In this document: positions 35,223 through 47,700 of the stretch, one piece after another | Numbering within the stretch: the first letter of the stretch is position 1 | How the letters are laid out: each line of letters starts with the position of its first letter | NCBI GenBank assembly: GCA_019775845.1 | Contig: JADQAV010000002.1 | Coordinates: 1,612,001 to 1,676,000 of the forward strand | DNA: 64,000 nucleotides | Direction of reading: 5' to 3' | Source of the DNA: Myrmaecium sp. VS I D KN 1 | Lineage: Eukaryota > Ascomycota > Dothideomycetes > Valsariales > Valsariaceae | Position numbers and translations under genes: made by a program | Notes under the pieces: model-generated | Seen by the model: the letters and a program-made list of their open reading frames with translations, nothing else | Databases searched by the model: none | What the model was told of the DNA's origin: nothing

Positions 35223-38200
35223 TTACGCGTACATCTGCCTCGACGGTTCCGTGTACGTGGGGAACGGTTCGCTCCCCTCGCCGTCCCAGGGCCGAGGTCC
35301 ACCGCCTGCGTCGCCGGTGCGCATGTTGGGGAGCGGTCTGGGGAATGCGTGAGCGTGGCGTTCGCTGGAGTTTGCTGACGGGGGAGAGCCGGACGCATGC
35401 TGAATACGTACGACGTGAGCTGGCTTCGCATCGGGAGGGGCGTTCGGCTTCTTGTCCTCGCCGTGCGGGCCAAGCTCCTCGGGCAGAGATGGTAACGGGT
35501 GCTGCGTGTGGTGATGATCGTGCTGGACGTCGGGCTGAGTGCCGGCTCCAGAACGCAGGGCTTCGGCGCCAGCAACACGTTTGCCTTCGCTACGCACGTT
35601 GCGCTCTTGTTGCAGATACGCTTCGTGTTGCATCTGAGTGCATGAGACAGCGTTGCCATCGCGTCGGAGAGAATCTTCTTCAGCTTCCTGCTTGACCAAC
35701 CCCTCTGCGCGGTCATACTGTTTGTGTGACAAAGCTTGAACATTGTAGTCGAATGCAGCGGCTCTGCCATTGGGGTGACGGAGCTCTCTCTCGTGGGGAT
35801 CAACATGCATATCGGAGTGCTCATTCTCCTTGATTACTTTCGAGTCAATGATGGTCGTGCTGGCAACGTCCAGGTCGGCCATTGGACGGACTTCACGAGA
35901 TATACCTTCGTGCTTCTGTGATGGAGGATGCGTTTCAGGGATAGAGGTAACGGCGCATCCCGTCGAAGCCGCCGCGTCTCTCTTGACTAGTGGAAGCTTT
36001 TCGTTCCCGTTTAACTGGTTACTAGAGCCTCGATCGATGCCACCGTCTTGCTCGCCGAATGGCGGCGCCGTAGTGTACTTTCTATCGTTGGCAAGCGCTT
36101 TACCTTTGCCATGTGCTTCCCAACTGCCACGAGAATCCGAACGCGAAACTTGCTTCTCACGATTTGCGCCTGTCTCACTCTTCTTCTTGTCTCTCTTAGA
36201 AGCTGCTCTGCTCTTCTTGCTCCTCTGCTGGCCGACGCAACCGTCCGTGTGATTGGTAGCTCCGTTCTGGGGATCATGGTTCAAGCCAGTTCTGGTAGGG
36301 CCCTTGCCAGCCTTCTGATGCTGGCCCTTGCCTGTCTGCGATTGAGCACCCGGGGGCACGGCTTCAGCAGGGGTCTTCCGTTGGAAGGACCTGGTCGAGC
36401 TGGTCCTGTTCCTTCTGCCGTCCTTGTGGCCTCGATTGCTTGGGTCTGCATACCCAGCGGCGTTCTTCACCATGCTCTGCCCGACATAGCCGGTTCCGCG
36501 CGAACCAGCAGCCGCATGCTGTACACCATATCGTAGCGAATCATGGGGGGCGCGGTTCTGATGGAAGAAGTCTCCACTCACGCTAGGACCCTGAATGGTG
36601 TGCCGTGGAGTATAATGCGGAATGTTCCCTTGTGTGTTGCTCACACCGAGTGACGTTCGGCGAGTTTGCTCACTTCTAAAGAATGCACCTGGCCCACCGC
36701 CGCCCTGTCCGTACTCTGTTGTATTGGAAGATTGCTTTCTGACGGTTCCATTTCTGTTCATGTAGCCTTGGAAGTGATTGGGATCATTCGCAAACTGGAC
36801 TGTTCCCATATTCGAGGGTGCAGCCCCGCCATTGTTGTAAGATCCATTGAATGTGGGATCAATACCTTTGTCCTGGTGGAAATGAGCTGCTCCATGCCAA
36901 GTACTAGCTTTATTCGACCACTTTTTCTTCGGTCCAGAAGCGTTCTTGTTGTGCGCGACCTTAACATGGCCACCGGAAACGCTACCGTGACCACGCGCGT
37001 GATCGTGGCTGAAAGTATCGTTGGTATTACCATATGTCCAGTAGGGACCATTGAATCTATAGGGACGACCCTCTACACCGAAACCAGCAGTGTTGGTAAC
37101 TGGGTAAGGGAATACGGGCCTATGACCTGGAGAGAGCTGCTGGTGCGGACCATACCCAAAGACTCCCGATGTTGGCGGAGGGAATCTAGCGTAGCGTGCC
37201 TGATGTGGAGGAGAAGCGAACATTGTGCCTTTCGCATTCGCATCCTTGAGCATCTCGGGAAAGTATTGCTGCTGACCGTACAAATGATAGAGTGCTGGGT
37301 GGAAGTTGTGGTTTGGCCGAACACCGACCCCAGATGTGCCGCTATAATCTCGGGAATTGATGTTTGATTGCCTTGGGAACTGGTAAAGCCGCAGACCCTT
37401 GGGGTCAGTTGGCTGGAAAGAGCTTTTGGTGCGCTCGTTTGCCCAGTCCTGTGGGAGCGGAGGTCGTCGGTATTGCGTCTCATTGCGGGGCCGAATCGAG
37501 CCAGGCGTTTGGCAATGCTCCGGTAATGAGTTCGGTCGAGTTGGATCATGCGGTTTTCGATATGTCTCATTCCAGCGACTTCCATCGACTATGCATGGTC
37601 CCCTGTTCGAGGAAACGCTGCCAGGATGGGCGGAACCAAGGTTACAAGGAGATATAGTAGCCCTATCGGACGAAGGAGCAGAGACATGCGAGCCATCAAG
37701 CTGAACCATAGAATTAGCTCCATTTGCATTCTTATACGCGGGAACAGAGAATCTGTCAGAACTCGCAAGATGCGGTCTGGCAGGATCTGATGCCCCGGCA
37801 TTAATCGTCTGAAAGCTTGCTTGTATAGATTGTCCAGCGCCTGCCAGATTAGCAGGCCCAGACAGATGTGCTTCTCCTTGTGGAAATCTGATGGCAGCAG
37901 TATGCCCATTTTCGCAAAAGGGGTTCGGAACAGGGGTTGTCCAGGGGTTTGGGGCCGACGTAAGTAATGCAGAGGACGGGCCTTCGCAATTGAAACTGAT
38001 ATCTCGGTTGATAGCAGATACAACACCTGCAGTTGGTGTACGGCTGACGGCCTGGCCATCAGAACCATTTTTCGTCTCCTGATGCTGCTTGACAGAGGTC
38101 GGCTTTGGGGTGATGAGAATTTCAAGGTCAAGTGGTTCAGGTGCGGGTTTCGGGGGGCGGATATTCAGACGGCTACAAGCATGTTAGCTGCGTTTACGAG

Positions 38201-38832
38201 GCCATGACGTCGAATTCGCTAGCGGCTTTATGTGCTTGGACTTACAGATACGGCGCTAGGTCACGAGTCTTCTCAAGCTTAGCCTGAAGGCGCTCACGAT
38301 CACGACAGCCCTTCAGCAGTTTTCTGTCCGATTCCCCCAGTGGAAGCCTCTCGGGGATGGTTGACACGAGGACATGACGACCCATTGTCAGGATCTGGTC
38401 CTCCAGTATGTCGAGCCACACATACGCTGCATCATGTGCAAACAGATCCTTGGTGGAACAGGTGGTGTTTTCTTCTCCGGCGGGTGAACAGATAGAGTCT
38501 AAAAAGTCCTTGAGATTGTTGACAGTGACTTCTAGATGACTGATGACCTCCATGCAATGGTTGCGAGTCGGATTCGATAAGTCGTGATAGACCTTGACTT
38601 GGTCATAACTTGCGTAGAGTTGCTCTCTTAGCTCTTGCGGCAATGCATCTTCAAGCTTCACTCGACCGACAGTGGTGCTTTCGAGCACCACATTGGCCTC
38701 ATTCGTCGTATTGAGACAGAGATCTACCGTTGCGTTAGTTGTAACCGCTAGTATGCTCTTAGCCAGGCGGTCGTCGTCCGTACCAGTATTCTCCTCAGTC
38801 ATGGTAATAGTGAAGCCCATGTTGCTGCCCAT
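35223..38832 (-). CDS. Large low-complexity protein of unknown function
   Basis: Two exons, 38832..38246 and 38172..35223, give 1,178 residues; the 73-nt intron (GTAAGT...TGTAG) joins DLAPYL to RLNIRPPKPAPEPLDLEIL in frame. I do not recognise the family. Residues 1-200 look folded and helical (YDQVKVYHDLSNPTRNHCME, HLEVTVNNLKDFLDSI, YVWLDILEDQILTMGRHVLV, LEKTRDLAPYL). The rest is disordered: Asn/Gly/His/Pro/Tyr-rich, with aromatic-Gly segments around 480-560 (FNGPYWTYGNTNDTF) resembling RNA-binding or condensate-forming sequences, then a basic Lys/Arg/Ser patch (RSKKSRAASKRDKKKS) that could be a nuclear signal. No catalytic motif is seen. An additional 5' exon cannot be excluded. Confidence 0.75.
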
Positions 38833-39547
38833 AAGTCTCCCTTAAGGGCCGGGTGTCACAAACAGTCGCAGCTGCAGAAGGTCGCTGAAGCAAAACACAC
38901 CTGACGGAGAGATTGGTGCAATGGGTCCTTCAGTAGAAACGTGGTTGCAAGCGACGTCGTAGAAATAGTTTGCAAAGGCACAATTGAGAAAGGTTGTGCA
39001 GGCAAGGCGGGAACTTCAGATCGACAAACTTATTGAGACCAGAGCAGACGTCACACGCGTGGCATGCGAACGGTAGAAGCCGGATATGAAACATCTGCAA
39101 AGAATTGGCAATGAACGGTCTAAGGCACAAGTGCATGAAAACAAGCAAGGCGCAAGAAGCATGAAAAATGACCTGTGCTAGTACCCACTAACATTTGAAG
39201 AAAGCATGATGTTGATATGTCTGATCTGAAAGAAAGGCGACAAATTCAAGAAGAGGTTGCCATAGATTCACCGACGCCCAATTGGTGCCTTGAGACAAAA
39301 TGTATGAGAAGCAAACGGAAATCAAACTCACTCACCGACCCCGGAAATTCGCACGTCCGTCATCAGAAGGGTTGCCGCAAGGCTGGGTCATCTGCTTCTT
39401 TGACATATCACGTTGGCACCCGGTGACGTTGAAGCTTTCAATACCACTTCTGCCTGAATATTGCTTCCGTCGACAACATATCTGCGAGGGATTGGATCTC
39501 ACGTATTCTAAGAGTGCCCTAGAGGATGAAAGTGTTCCTATCGATAC
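38833..39547. other. Intergenic region
   Basis: This is the promoter side of the unrecognised gene and the 3' flank of the Zn2Cys6 regulator. No gene is seen. Confidence 0.6.
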
Positions 39548-41472
39548 TTACGCGATCAGCCACCTTTCCCCTCCCAGTCCTTCAATGGCCTTGACCCAGC
39601 TTTTCCCGTTCTTCTCTTTGTCCTTGGTATGCCATATCATATGCAGCATCTCCATCGCACTGCTAACGTAACCCCAGAGCAGGGCGTCCCAGATGCGCGC
39701 CAAGCGCTGCATGACCCAGTCCCTCTGGTGAGCATCTTCGCATTCTGCACCCGCCAAAAATGTCGGGAACGTCGTCGCTTTGAGAAGGAGATGGTCTTCC
39801 GGGATTTTCTTGAGATGATCTAGCGTGGCCGTCACAAGGCTGGAAAGTGATGAAGGAGTGGAAGCTGATGCCGCTGTCTCAGCACAATGTGAAAGTCTCG
39901 AGAAGACACATATGTGGCCGTTCGCTCGTATGAGGGGTACGGGTAAGACCCTGGCGAGATATATACAAACCGCGTACTTGTGTGCTGAAGCCACATGCAC
40001 CCGCAAATCTTGATCCGGTTGCAAGCTGACTTCCTGCACTTGTTGTGCCCAAGCTTCCGGGTCGAACTCCCTCGCAGCTTGGAGAAGGGAAGCCGCTTCC
40101 GCCTCCGCGTTCGGAGGACTCGTGTAGCATAGCTCTGAGGCCTGAAGGAGAATGCGCAGCAAAACCGCAGGACAAGAAAGATAGCTGTTCCCCTCGGCGA
40201 ATTTGAGAATAGGTTCTAACTTGATCTCGGAAGAAAGAGGAGGGGACGGAGGGTATGGGTACGATAACGCACAGCCCAGGATGTCATATACCAAGACATC
40301 GGCGACCATGCTCTGGCGTAGTGTATGTAGAGGGGGAATTTTGTTGCGTGGAGAGCTATCAGTCAGATAAGAGGGTCCGAGTGCATTGATGAGCTGTTTT
40401 GCCCCAGTCATGTGGACTCGCCAGCTATCCTTGCCGCTGTCTATGAGCTCAAAATTTATGAAAAGTAGAACCGATGCAAGCAGAACGTCGGCATGGCAAA
40501 GGCCATGCGAGGCAAGGTTGTCGTTCAGAAGTCGAATGGCACGTTGCTTGGCGATCAGAGCATCCCGCAAGATGTTATTGTTGTGGGAGGCATAGTAGCC
40601 ACTGCGATTGAGGACGCTGATACCGTTCCTGGGGTTAGAGGAGATGGCATCACGTACAGAGCGATGCGAAGAATTGAACATATGGAAGGCGGCACTTGCG
40701 ATCATGATTTGCAGGAGCATAGGGTGTTCGCGGGTCAAGGGGATCAGATCGCGCATCGGATTACGCGTGGGGTTGTCATAGAGCACGAAGTCTACGCACA
40801 GGCGTTCTCGGTCTGGGTGAACTTCAGTATGAGTAAACTACACGATAAAGTGCAATGCAATGCAGGCCACGGCTTACAATGCGCCAGATACCATCTGGAC
40901 CTCGAGTCCAAGTCCTGATAAATCGGATCCAGCATGGGCCGCCGTAGCGGCGTCTCATCGCCATTTCCATTGAGGATGGCGGCGAAAGAGCGGGTCAGGT
41001 CGATATCGCTACGTTTGTACGTCACCGCCATAGCCTCCGGGCGGTCATCGGCCGAACCGTCATCCGATCTTCCATCGCTGCTGCTGGATGATGGAGCAGG
41101 CGTTCCGGAAGTTGGAGGAGTAGCATCACAGTCCACGGTTCCACTGGGACGAGAAAACAATATCCCTTCAGAGGTAGTCGCAGCGGACGCTCCGGGGCTG
41201 CGCTGCTGCGAATGCCGACCTAAGGGCCCCCCTGTATCGACTCGCGCCCGTTTCGCGGGAGGCGGCGAAGGCAGCTGGCCTTCCACATCCTCAAAGGTCT
41301 TCCCCATCATCTTCCCCCTGCTGGCAACCCCCTTATTCCATATCAACAGCTGTCCGTACCCCAGGCACTCCTGCCCGTGGGTGATGCACTTGTGGCATGC
41401 GGGCACGGCGCGATCGCAGCGCAGCCGGCGACGGCGACAGGTGTGACATGGCCTGGATGCGGTCGATGCCAT
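39548..41472 (-). CDS. Zn2Cys6 transcription factor with fungal-specific TF domain
   Basis: Two exons, 41472..40878 and 40791..39548, give 612 residues. The N-terminus has the binuclear zinc cluster with six Cys at 9, 12, 19, 26, 29 and 36 (CHTCRRRRLRCDRAVPAC then HKCITHGQECLGY). After a Ser/Pro/Asp-rich linker, the region from about 185 (YNP-like YDNPTRNPMRDLIPLTREHP, LLQIMIASAAFHMFN, LLASVLLFINFELIDSG, WRVHMTGAKQLI) is the fungal-specific TF domain of the Fungal_trans_2 type. It is a nuclear DNA-binding regulator recognising CGG-type half-sites. The 86-nt intron splits a Tyr codon. It lies directly downstream of the PL4 lyase on the same strand, so it may control that gene; this is inference from position only. 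Confidence 0.9.
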
Positions 41473-41774
41473 TTAAGGAGCCATCACAGACGACGGGGGA
41501 GCTCGGGGACTGTGCAGCTGTGAGCAGGCAGTTGTACGACCTGACGTCGGGATGTTCTCCACATGGGCGGGTGATGGTCTGAGTGGGGGTGGGACGGCTT
41601 GGCGGCGGAGTGGGGCCACCGGACTTGGTCCGCTCCGATCTGATAAGCTCTAAAGACACTACGGATACTACACTACTCCTACTGAAAGACCATCTACACA
41701 TCAGATCCACCGAGAAAACGGATGCACACAATCCAAACCGAGCTTCCCCTTTTCCTCGACGGGTCTCGCCGCGC
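41473..41774. other. Short intergenic region
   Basis: This is the promoter of the Zn2Cys6 gene and the 3' flank of the PL4 gene. Nothing else is seen. Confidence 0.6.
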
Positions 41775-43926
41775 CTACTTCACCTCCAGCCGAAGGGCAT
41801 CGTATTGCACGTACACCTGCCCCGGCAGCAGCGCGGACTCATAATCCATGGCGTCCTGGGGAAGCCCGAGCACCAGCTCGTTCTCGCCCGTCCGGAGCCA
41901 ACTGGCCGCGAAGGTGAACTGGTGGCCGATGTTGTAGCAACTCACGGCCGAGCGCACGGCGCAGGAGCTGGAGTGGTAGTACCTGGTCGATCGACATGGG
42001 TTAGCCATCTGGATCCGTCTCTCGAAGGTCGTTTGTGCGGAAGGACATGTACTGTACTTACGGAATCACCCACGGCTCCAACGTCCGTCCATTCACCGTC
42101 GCCGTCAAAGGCAGGTTCGCATACGGTTGCGAGGCATTGTACACGTCCGTGTTCCCGGCCGCCGTCTTCGCCCCCGCCAGCTGCACCGTCAGCGTCGCGA
42201 CCGTAGCGCCGCTCAGATCGGCCGCGGCGGCGTCGAACAGGAACGTCCAGTCCGCCACCTCCGGTCCGTAGATCGTCTCGTTCCGCAGGAAGTTCGCCGT
42301 GCCGCCGAAGGAACTCCAGTGCACGTAGTTCAGCTCTCGTCGCTCATCGCCCTGGCCGATCTTAAACCGCACTCCCTTCGGGAAGTCCTTGACGAAATCG
42401 TACGCCGCCCAGTAGATCCGGTACTGCTCTGGCTTCCGAGGCTTCGTCTCGTCGAGCTCGTATCCGTGGCGGAACTCCCCTGAACTCTTGTCCGGCCGAC
42501 CCACTCTCCACAGCTCCCGGCCCGCGCTCTCCTCCTTCCAGGTCACTCGCGTAACGGTGGTATTGCCGGCCGTCACCTCCACCCCGTCCTGGACGAAGTC
42601 GCCGAAGACCCCGTCCGCATACACCGTGAGCCTGTACCGCCCCTCCCTCACCCGGGGAATCGTCACCGTCGCGACATCGCCCGCTCGCGCAACCTCTAAC
42701 TCACCCCAATACTGGTACGCTGTCGAGTCCACCGTGTTGTCCTGGAAATCGACGCCCTCGGCGGACAACACGGCTACCGGATTGCTGAGCCCTTCCCTGA
42801 GCGGAAGACGTACTTCCCCCGTCCACGTCCCTCTGCCGGCCGTCGTAACCGTGTTAGGAACGTGAGCGGCGATGCTATCGTAAAACGCCTCCCACGGCTT
42901 GTCCGGCACCCCCTCCGCCTCCGCCCTGCTGGCCGCAATCCCTCCCCCCGGCTGTCCGTGGGTGAACCAGTACACCTGCGGGCCAAATGTCCGGTCAAAG
43001 CCGGTGGTGATGTTCGGCGTGCCGTTGCCGTGGTGGTTCGAGACGATGTAGTTGTACACGATCCCATCCACGGTCAGGTCGGAGTTCAACGGGCCGTTGA
43101 AGTAGGTCTCCTTGGTGTTCAGCACCAGCCAGGCGCCGAAGGTGCTATTGTCCGCCGTCGCGGATCCGTCCGCCCAGAGGCCGTGGGCGCGGTGCGACCG
43201 ATAGCTGGACTGGAAGGTGTACTTGGTGAAGTACGCGCTCATCTCGCGCACGTACGGGTCGGCCGGGGTCGCGCCCAGATACCACGTCGCATCCTGGACC
43301 GTCACCTCCGCGCTCACGCCCGCGTCGCCGGGCAAGGGCGCGGTCGTGTGCGGGGTCGCGCTCAGGTGCGTCCACAGCGGCGTGTTCGGCCGGAACAGGG
43401 TGCGGAACTCCTGCAGGTTGCGCAGGAACGGGCGGGTGGCGTTGTCGTACGCCAGCCGGCTGAACGTGTGCACGCCCGTCTCGCCCTCGCGCAGGAAGAC
43501 GTACAGCTCGAGCAGCTGGCCCGTGCCTGGGTAGCGCTCCCCCATCACCACACCCGCGTAGGGCGTCGACGTGCTATCGTTCCCCTGGAAGACGGCGTAG
43601 TTGGGCGCGATGGCGCCCGGGGTATAGGAGCCCTCGGGGGTGCAGTAGCAGTCAAGGTAGGGGCCGATCCCGCCGTCACCGGATCCGGTCGCGCCGCCGG
43701 GTGTGGGCGTAACGTGGTCGGCCGTGCCGAGCAGGTCCTGCCCGTCCAGCCCGAGTTCGTCGATGAGCCCTCGGGACTTGTTGACCGCGAACCGGAGTCG
43801 GTCGTTGCGGACGACGATCTGCGCGGACGTCTCGTCGACGGTCAGCAAACCGAGAGCGCAGGAAGCGGCCAGGCACAGCGCGAGCAGGCAGCGCCCGGGG
43901 CTCTTTAAAATGGTGAAGGCGCTCAT
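41775..43926 (-). CDS. rglB: Secreted rhamnogalacturonan lyase, polysaccharide lyase family 4
   Basis: Two exons, 43926..42062 and 41982..41775, give 690 residues, near the usual length of fungal PL4 enzymes. A signal peptide is clear (SPGRCLLALCLAASCALGLL). The catalytic beta-sandwich domain starts at RNDRLRFAVNKSRGLIDEL and includes GDGGIGPYLDCYC, GERYPGTGQLLELYVFLREG and VYNYIVSNHHGNGTPNIT; next are a fibronectin-III-like domain (GRYRLTVYADGVFGDFVQ) and a C-terminal carbohydrate-binding-like domain (WTFLFD...LAGAKTAAGNTDVY). PL4 lyases cleave the backbone of rhamnogalacturonan I in pectin by beta-elimination outside the cell. The start is the Met just before the hydrophobic core; an in-frame GTG five codons upstream is not a start. 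The gene is GC-rich with strong G/C third positions, which opens a long antisense ORF. Confidence 0.93.
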
Positions 43927-44761
43927 CGAGGACGAAGTCACGGAGCGTGATTGAGCGTAAGTTGTGCAGGGAGGCGAAAAAGAGGAATCACTTACCTTTC
44001 ATTCATTTTTTCCTCGCCCTTTTACAGCCTCGCCGCGAAATCTGGATAAACATATCCATGGCCGGGGGAATTCCACCCATGCAAAAACGAAGCGCAGCGC
44101 CCGCCGTGGCGAAAATGTGCTCCTGGCTGGGAACGTCGCCGTGTGGAGCTCGAAAGTCTGCGGGGAAAGTGTGGAGAAGAGCGATGCGCAGATCCATCTG
44201 AGCCGCTCGGCATCAATCCACCCGAAATCCCGTCTCGTCCCTTCTTAATTCGGACCATGGACCTTGATCAGCCACACCACGCTTGAAGTCATACCTACAG
44301 CAGCAATTCAAAAAGAGGACTGGAGAAGCCAAAAAATAAAGCTCTTGAATAGGGATGAATAATTCGTCGCTATCATGGCAGAAAATGCCGTCTGATTGGG
44401 TACTTGTACCACACTACAAGACCATGCTGGACAATTTTTGAAAGAAATCTGCCATGTGCTCCACCTCGCAGGTGCACTCGCATCGCCTCCAGAAGATTTG
44501 GGTATCTGCAAAGGACCAAATGATAACACAAGATGACGTGATCAAGACGCCAGATGCCGCTAGATGAAACGAAAAGAAAACAGAAGAAAAGAGGAGGAAT
44601 ATGGAACAGATCAAAAGAAAATATACAGGGAAAAAGAATGACTGCCGCATAGACTTTTTCTCGGATATCAGGTCCGCTGCGCTGCCCGAGCGCAAACATA
44701 AGCGCAGCGGAGTACAAAAAGATTCAAGTATTAGTGATTACAAGGAGGTGAGGTCTGCGCC
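43927..44761. other. Intergenic region
   Basis: This is the promoter of the PL4 lyase and the 3' flank of the GT2 gene. No gene is seen. Confidence 0.6.
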
Positions 44762-47700
44762 TCACAATAGATACGAACGGTCATCAACCGAATTCAATGA
44801 GCTCGCCGTCATGATGGACGTGCGGCTGGCTGGTCGGCTCGGGCCCGGGCTGGCCGCCGGGCTATTGTTCCACTTCGACGGCGGCGGATATTTGAACGGT
44901 TGCGGATGATGCACGATGCTCGGCTCACGCACGCGCACCTTAGGCAAATCCTCCAGCTCTGTGCCGATCGTGCTGCCGCTGATTTGGCCGGTGCTCTTCT
45001 CGCTTGCCTGACTCTTGGTGCTCACAGCATCCGCCAGCGTGTGTCCCGAGCGGTTCGACCCGGATGAGCCACCGGAACCAGAGCCGGTGAACTTAACCTG
45101 CAGGCCGAAAGGATCTCCGCCTCCCACAACGGAGCCTTCGCTGATGCTCTCCATACTCCTTCCGCTACTTCCAAGGCTTCCGTTCTCGTTCCTGTCGCTG
45201 TGGGTGACATCTTGTCCGTCGGGCTCACCGAGCTCCTCTTTAAAGATACTGTTTCGACTTTGGCCCCTCTCCAGCCTTGGTCGCCCGGGGCTCCTTACCC
45301 CTCCGGTCAGCCTCTCCTCCTGACTTTTCTTGCCCCCTAGGGCTGCATCCATCTCCTGCTCCTGCTCATGTTCCTCTGCGAACCGCTCCAGCCTCTCTGG
45401 CTCGACCTCCAAGACTCTGGCCACCGCAGCCGTGGGCAAAGTGGCGTCTTCGCCTTGCTCTTCTCCAAGGGTTTCAAGCGTTTCAAGCAGTTCCCTGGCC
45501 ACCTGGAGCCTTTCTTTCCTCTTCTCGCGCGCCTTCTCGACACACATCTTCGCAGCATCCAGGGCCTTGAAGTTCTCAATGACTCTGGGGTGACGGACGG
45601 AGAAGAAGTCGGCGTACGAGTAGAGCGCATAGAAGACGGAGGCTGTGTTGACGAACATCAAGGCGAGCTTCATGGCGAAATAAACCGGAATGACCTTCCA
45701 TGCGATCATCTCCTTCTTCCTGCGGAGCTGGTTGAGATTGAAAAAGGTCACGCCCACAACGTAAACACCAATGAGCGATGCCATCATGATAGCCGTTAGT
45801 CGGGGCTGCACCACGAACGCGATGGGCATAAGGATCGGACGAATGGTGTACGTGATCGTGCTGTAGATCTCGTAGATTAGGTAGAGCTTAGCGATGACCT
45901 CGTAGCGCCCTAGCCGCCAGGCGAAGAAGAGGTAGTGCAGGTCGTCTCGCAGCCGGTAGATGTAAAAGAAGTTCCAGCGGAAGAAACGCTGCTTCCAGAT
46001 CGTCATCTCGCCGTAGCCGCCGCGGGTTGATTTGACCGGGATGAAAAGACTTGGGGGCGTCTCCGTCTCGACAAACACCTGAGAGCAGAAACCGATCCTG
46101 TAACCTGAAGACTAAAGGGGATGTTAGCTTCAAAATTCTACACAAATCTGCGAAGGGGATGTGGCTTACCCTGGCGGTGTGGCCAAAGTACCAATCCTCG
46201 CTGATCTGGAACCCGGGGTGTCCCCAGAACAACTTCTCTAACACCTTGCGATCCCACAAGATGATTGCACCATGGGGGAAGATCGCCGTACCGACCTTCG
46301 CCTGGAAACAACGACTCAGCCCGCTCATCTTATACTCCAAATCCTGGGCCTGCTGGATCAAAGTGCCCTTGCTGCCGTTAGGGCCCGTGCTCTTAATCGT
46401 GTAGCCGATGCATTTGGTCATGTCGTCCAGACGCTCTGTCACCAGTGGTAGGTTGGGTGGGAGATGGACATCATCGTCAATGAGCATGATGTACTTGTAG
46501 TCCTTCGCCATGAGGCAACCGACAAACTCGGCCGTGATCTTGCTGCCAACCGGGACCCAGACGTGATTCACGCCGTACTTGTTGCAGACCTCTTCTGTGT
46601 TGTCGAGCGGCGTGGGAGAGTTGCCGTTGGCGATAATGAAAATCTGTTCGGGCTTAAAAATCTTCTGCGCGTGTTCAATCGTCTCGCCCAGAGCTCCGGC
46701 TGCCTTGTACGCAGGGATGACAAGACAGCACTCGCTTGCATCACGCTTCTCAACATCTTCGATCTCCGCTGTCTTCTCAAACTGGGTGAAAATCAAGGGG
46801 ACCCATGCGAAAATCAATCCCCAGCAGAAGAAAATGACGAATCCACAGGAGATCGGATCGATGGTCGAGAGGAACCAATACAGGCTATACACAATCCCGT
46901 TCCAGAGCGGAAAGCCAACGAAGGCGAAGTAAATGATGCAGGTCAAGAGGGTGAACCAGAAGACTTTGAAAGCCATCTTCCGCGGTCCGCTTGGCTTGTA
47001 AGATTCTGTCTTGAGCTGCGCCATGTCCATAAACTCCTTGACCTCATCCGGATGGGCATCGTCGTCGAGGAAAGGGAGATCGTTCTGCAGCGGAGCTTTT
47101 CCAATATAGTACAGAACAGACGAAGCGGAAATCGACCGCCGGGAACTGAAGTTACGACGGATGTCAACAGACATGGACCGCGACATAGAGCGTACAGACC
47201 GAAGAGAGTTAGAGCGGGCGAATACAGATGGTCGTTTCGGTGAAGGAGAGCCGGTGAAGAGGGATTTGGACCGAGCTGGAGAAGGTCTGTCTGGTGAAGG
47301 GCCAGGACCTGCGGAGACTGACCGCCTCGGCGATGCGCGAGGCGTGTATGAGGCCGAGCGGAAGTGCTTGAAGCGGGAGGGCCATTGCGGTCGACCGGCG
47401 CTGGCATCATCGACGGAAGGAAGGGCCGTCACATCATCTTCGGCGATGGGCGGCTCCAGCGCGCTCGCATCTCCCTCTCCTCTTGAGACGCCGGCGAAAG
47501 AGACATGACGAAAGTGCCCGTCGGTTTTTGTGCGAGTGGGCTGCGGCCGGCCATCATCCTCCCGCAAGTAGGTACGAGCTGGCACTCCAGTCGCTTCCTT
47601 CTCCTCCAGAGGGTCGACGTCAATCGTGGGCCGTCGCGCTCCGGTTAGTGAGGCGCGGGGATGAAGGCTTGAGCGACGAAGAGGATGATGCGGGTGAAGG

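Noticed and set aside
42862-43908. 348-residue ORF antisense to the PL4 lyase
   Set aside because: It results from strong G/C third-position bias in the lyase; its composition is Arg/Val/Gly-rich without domains.
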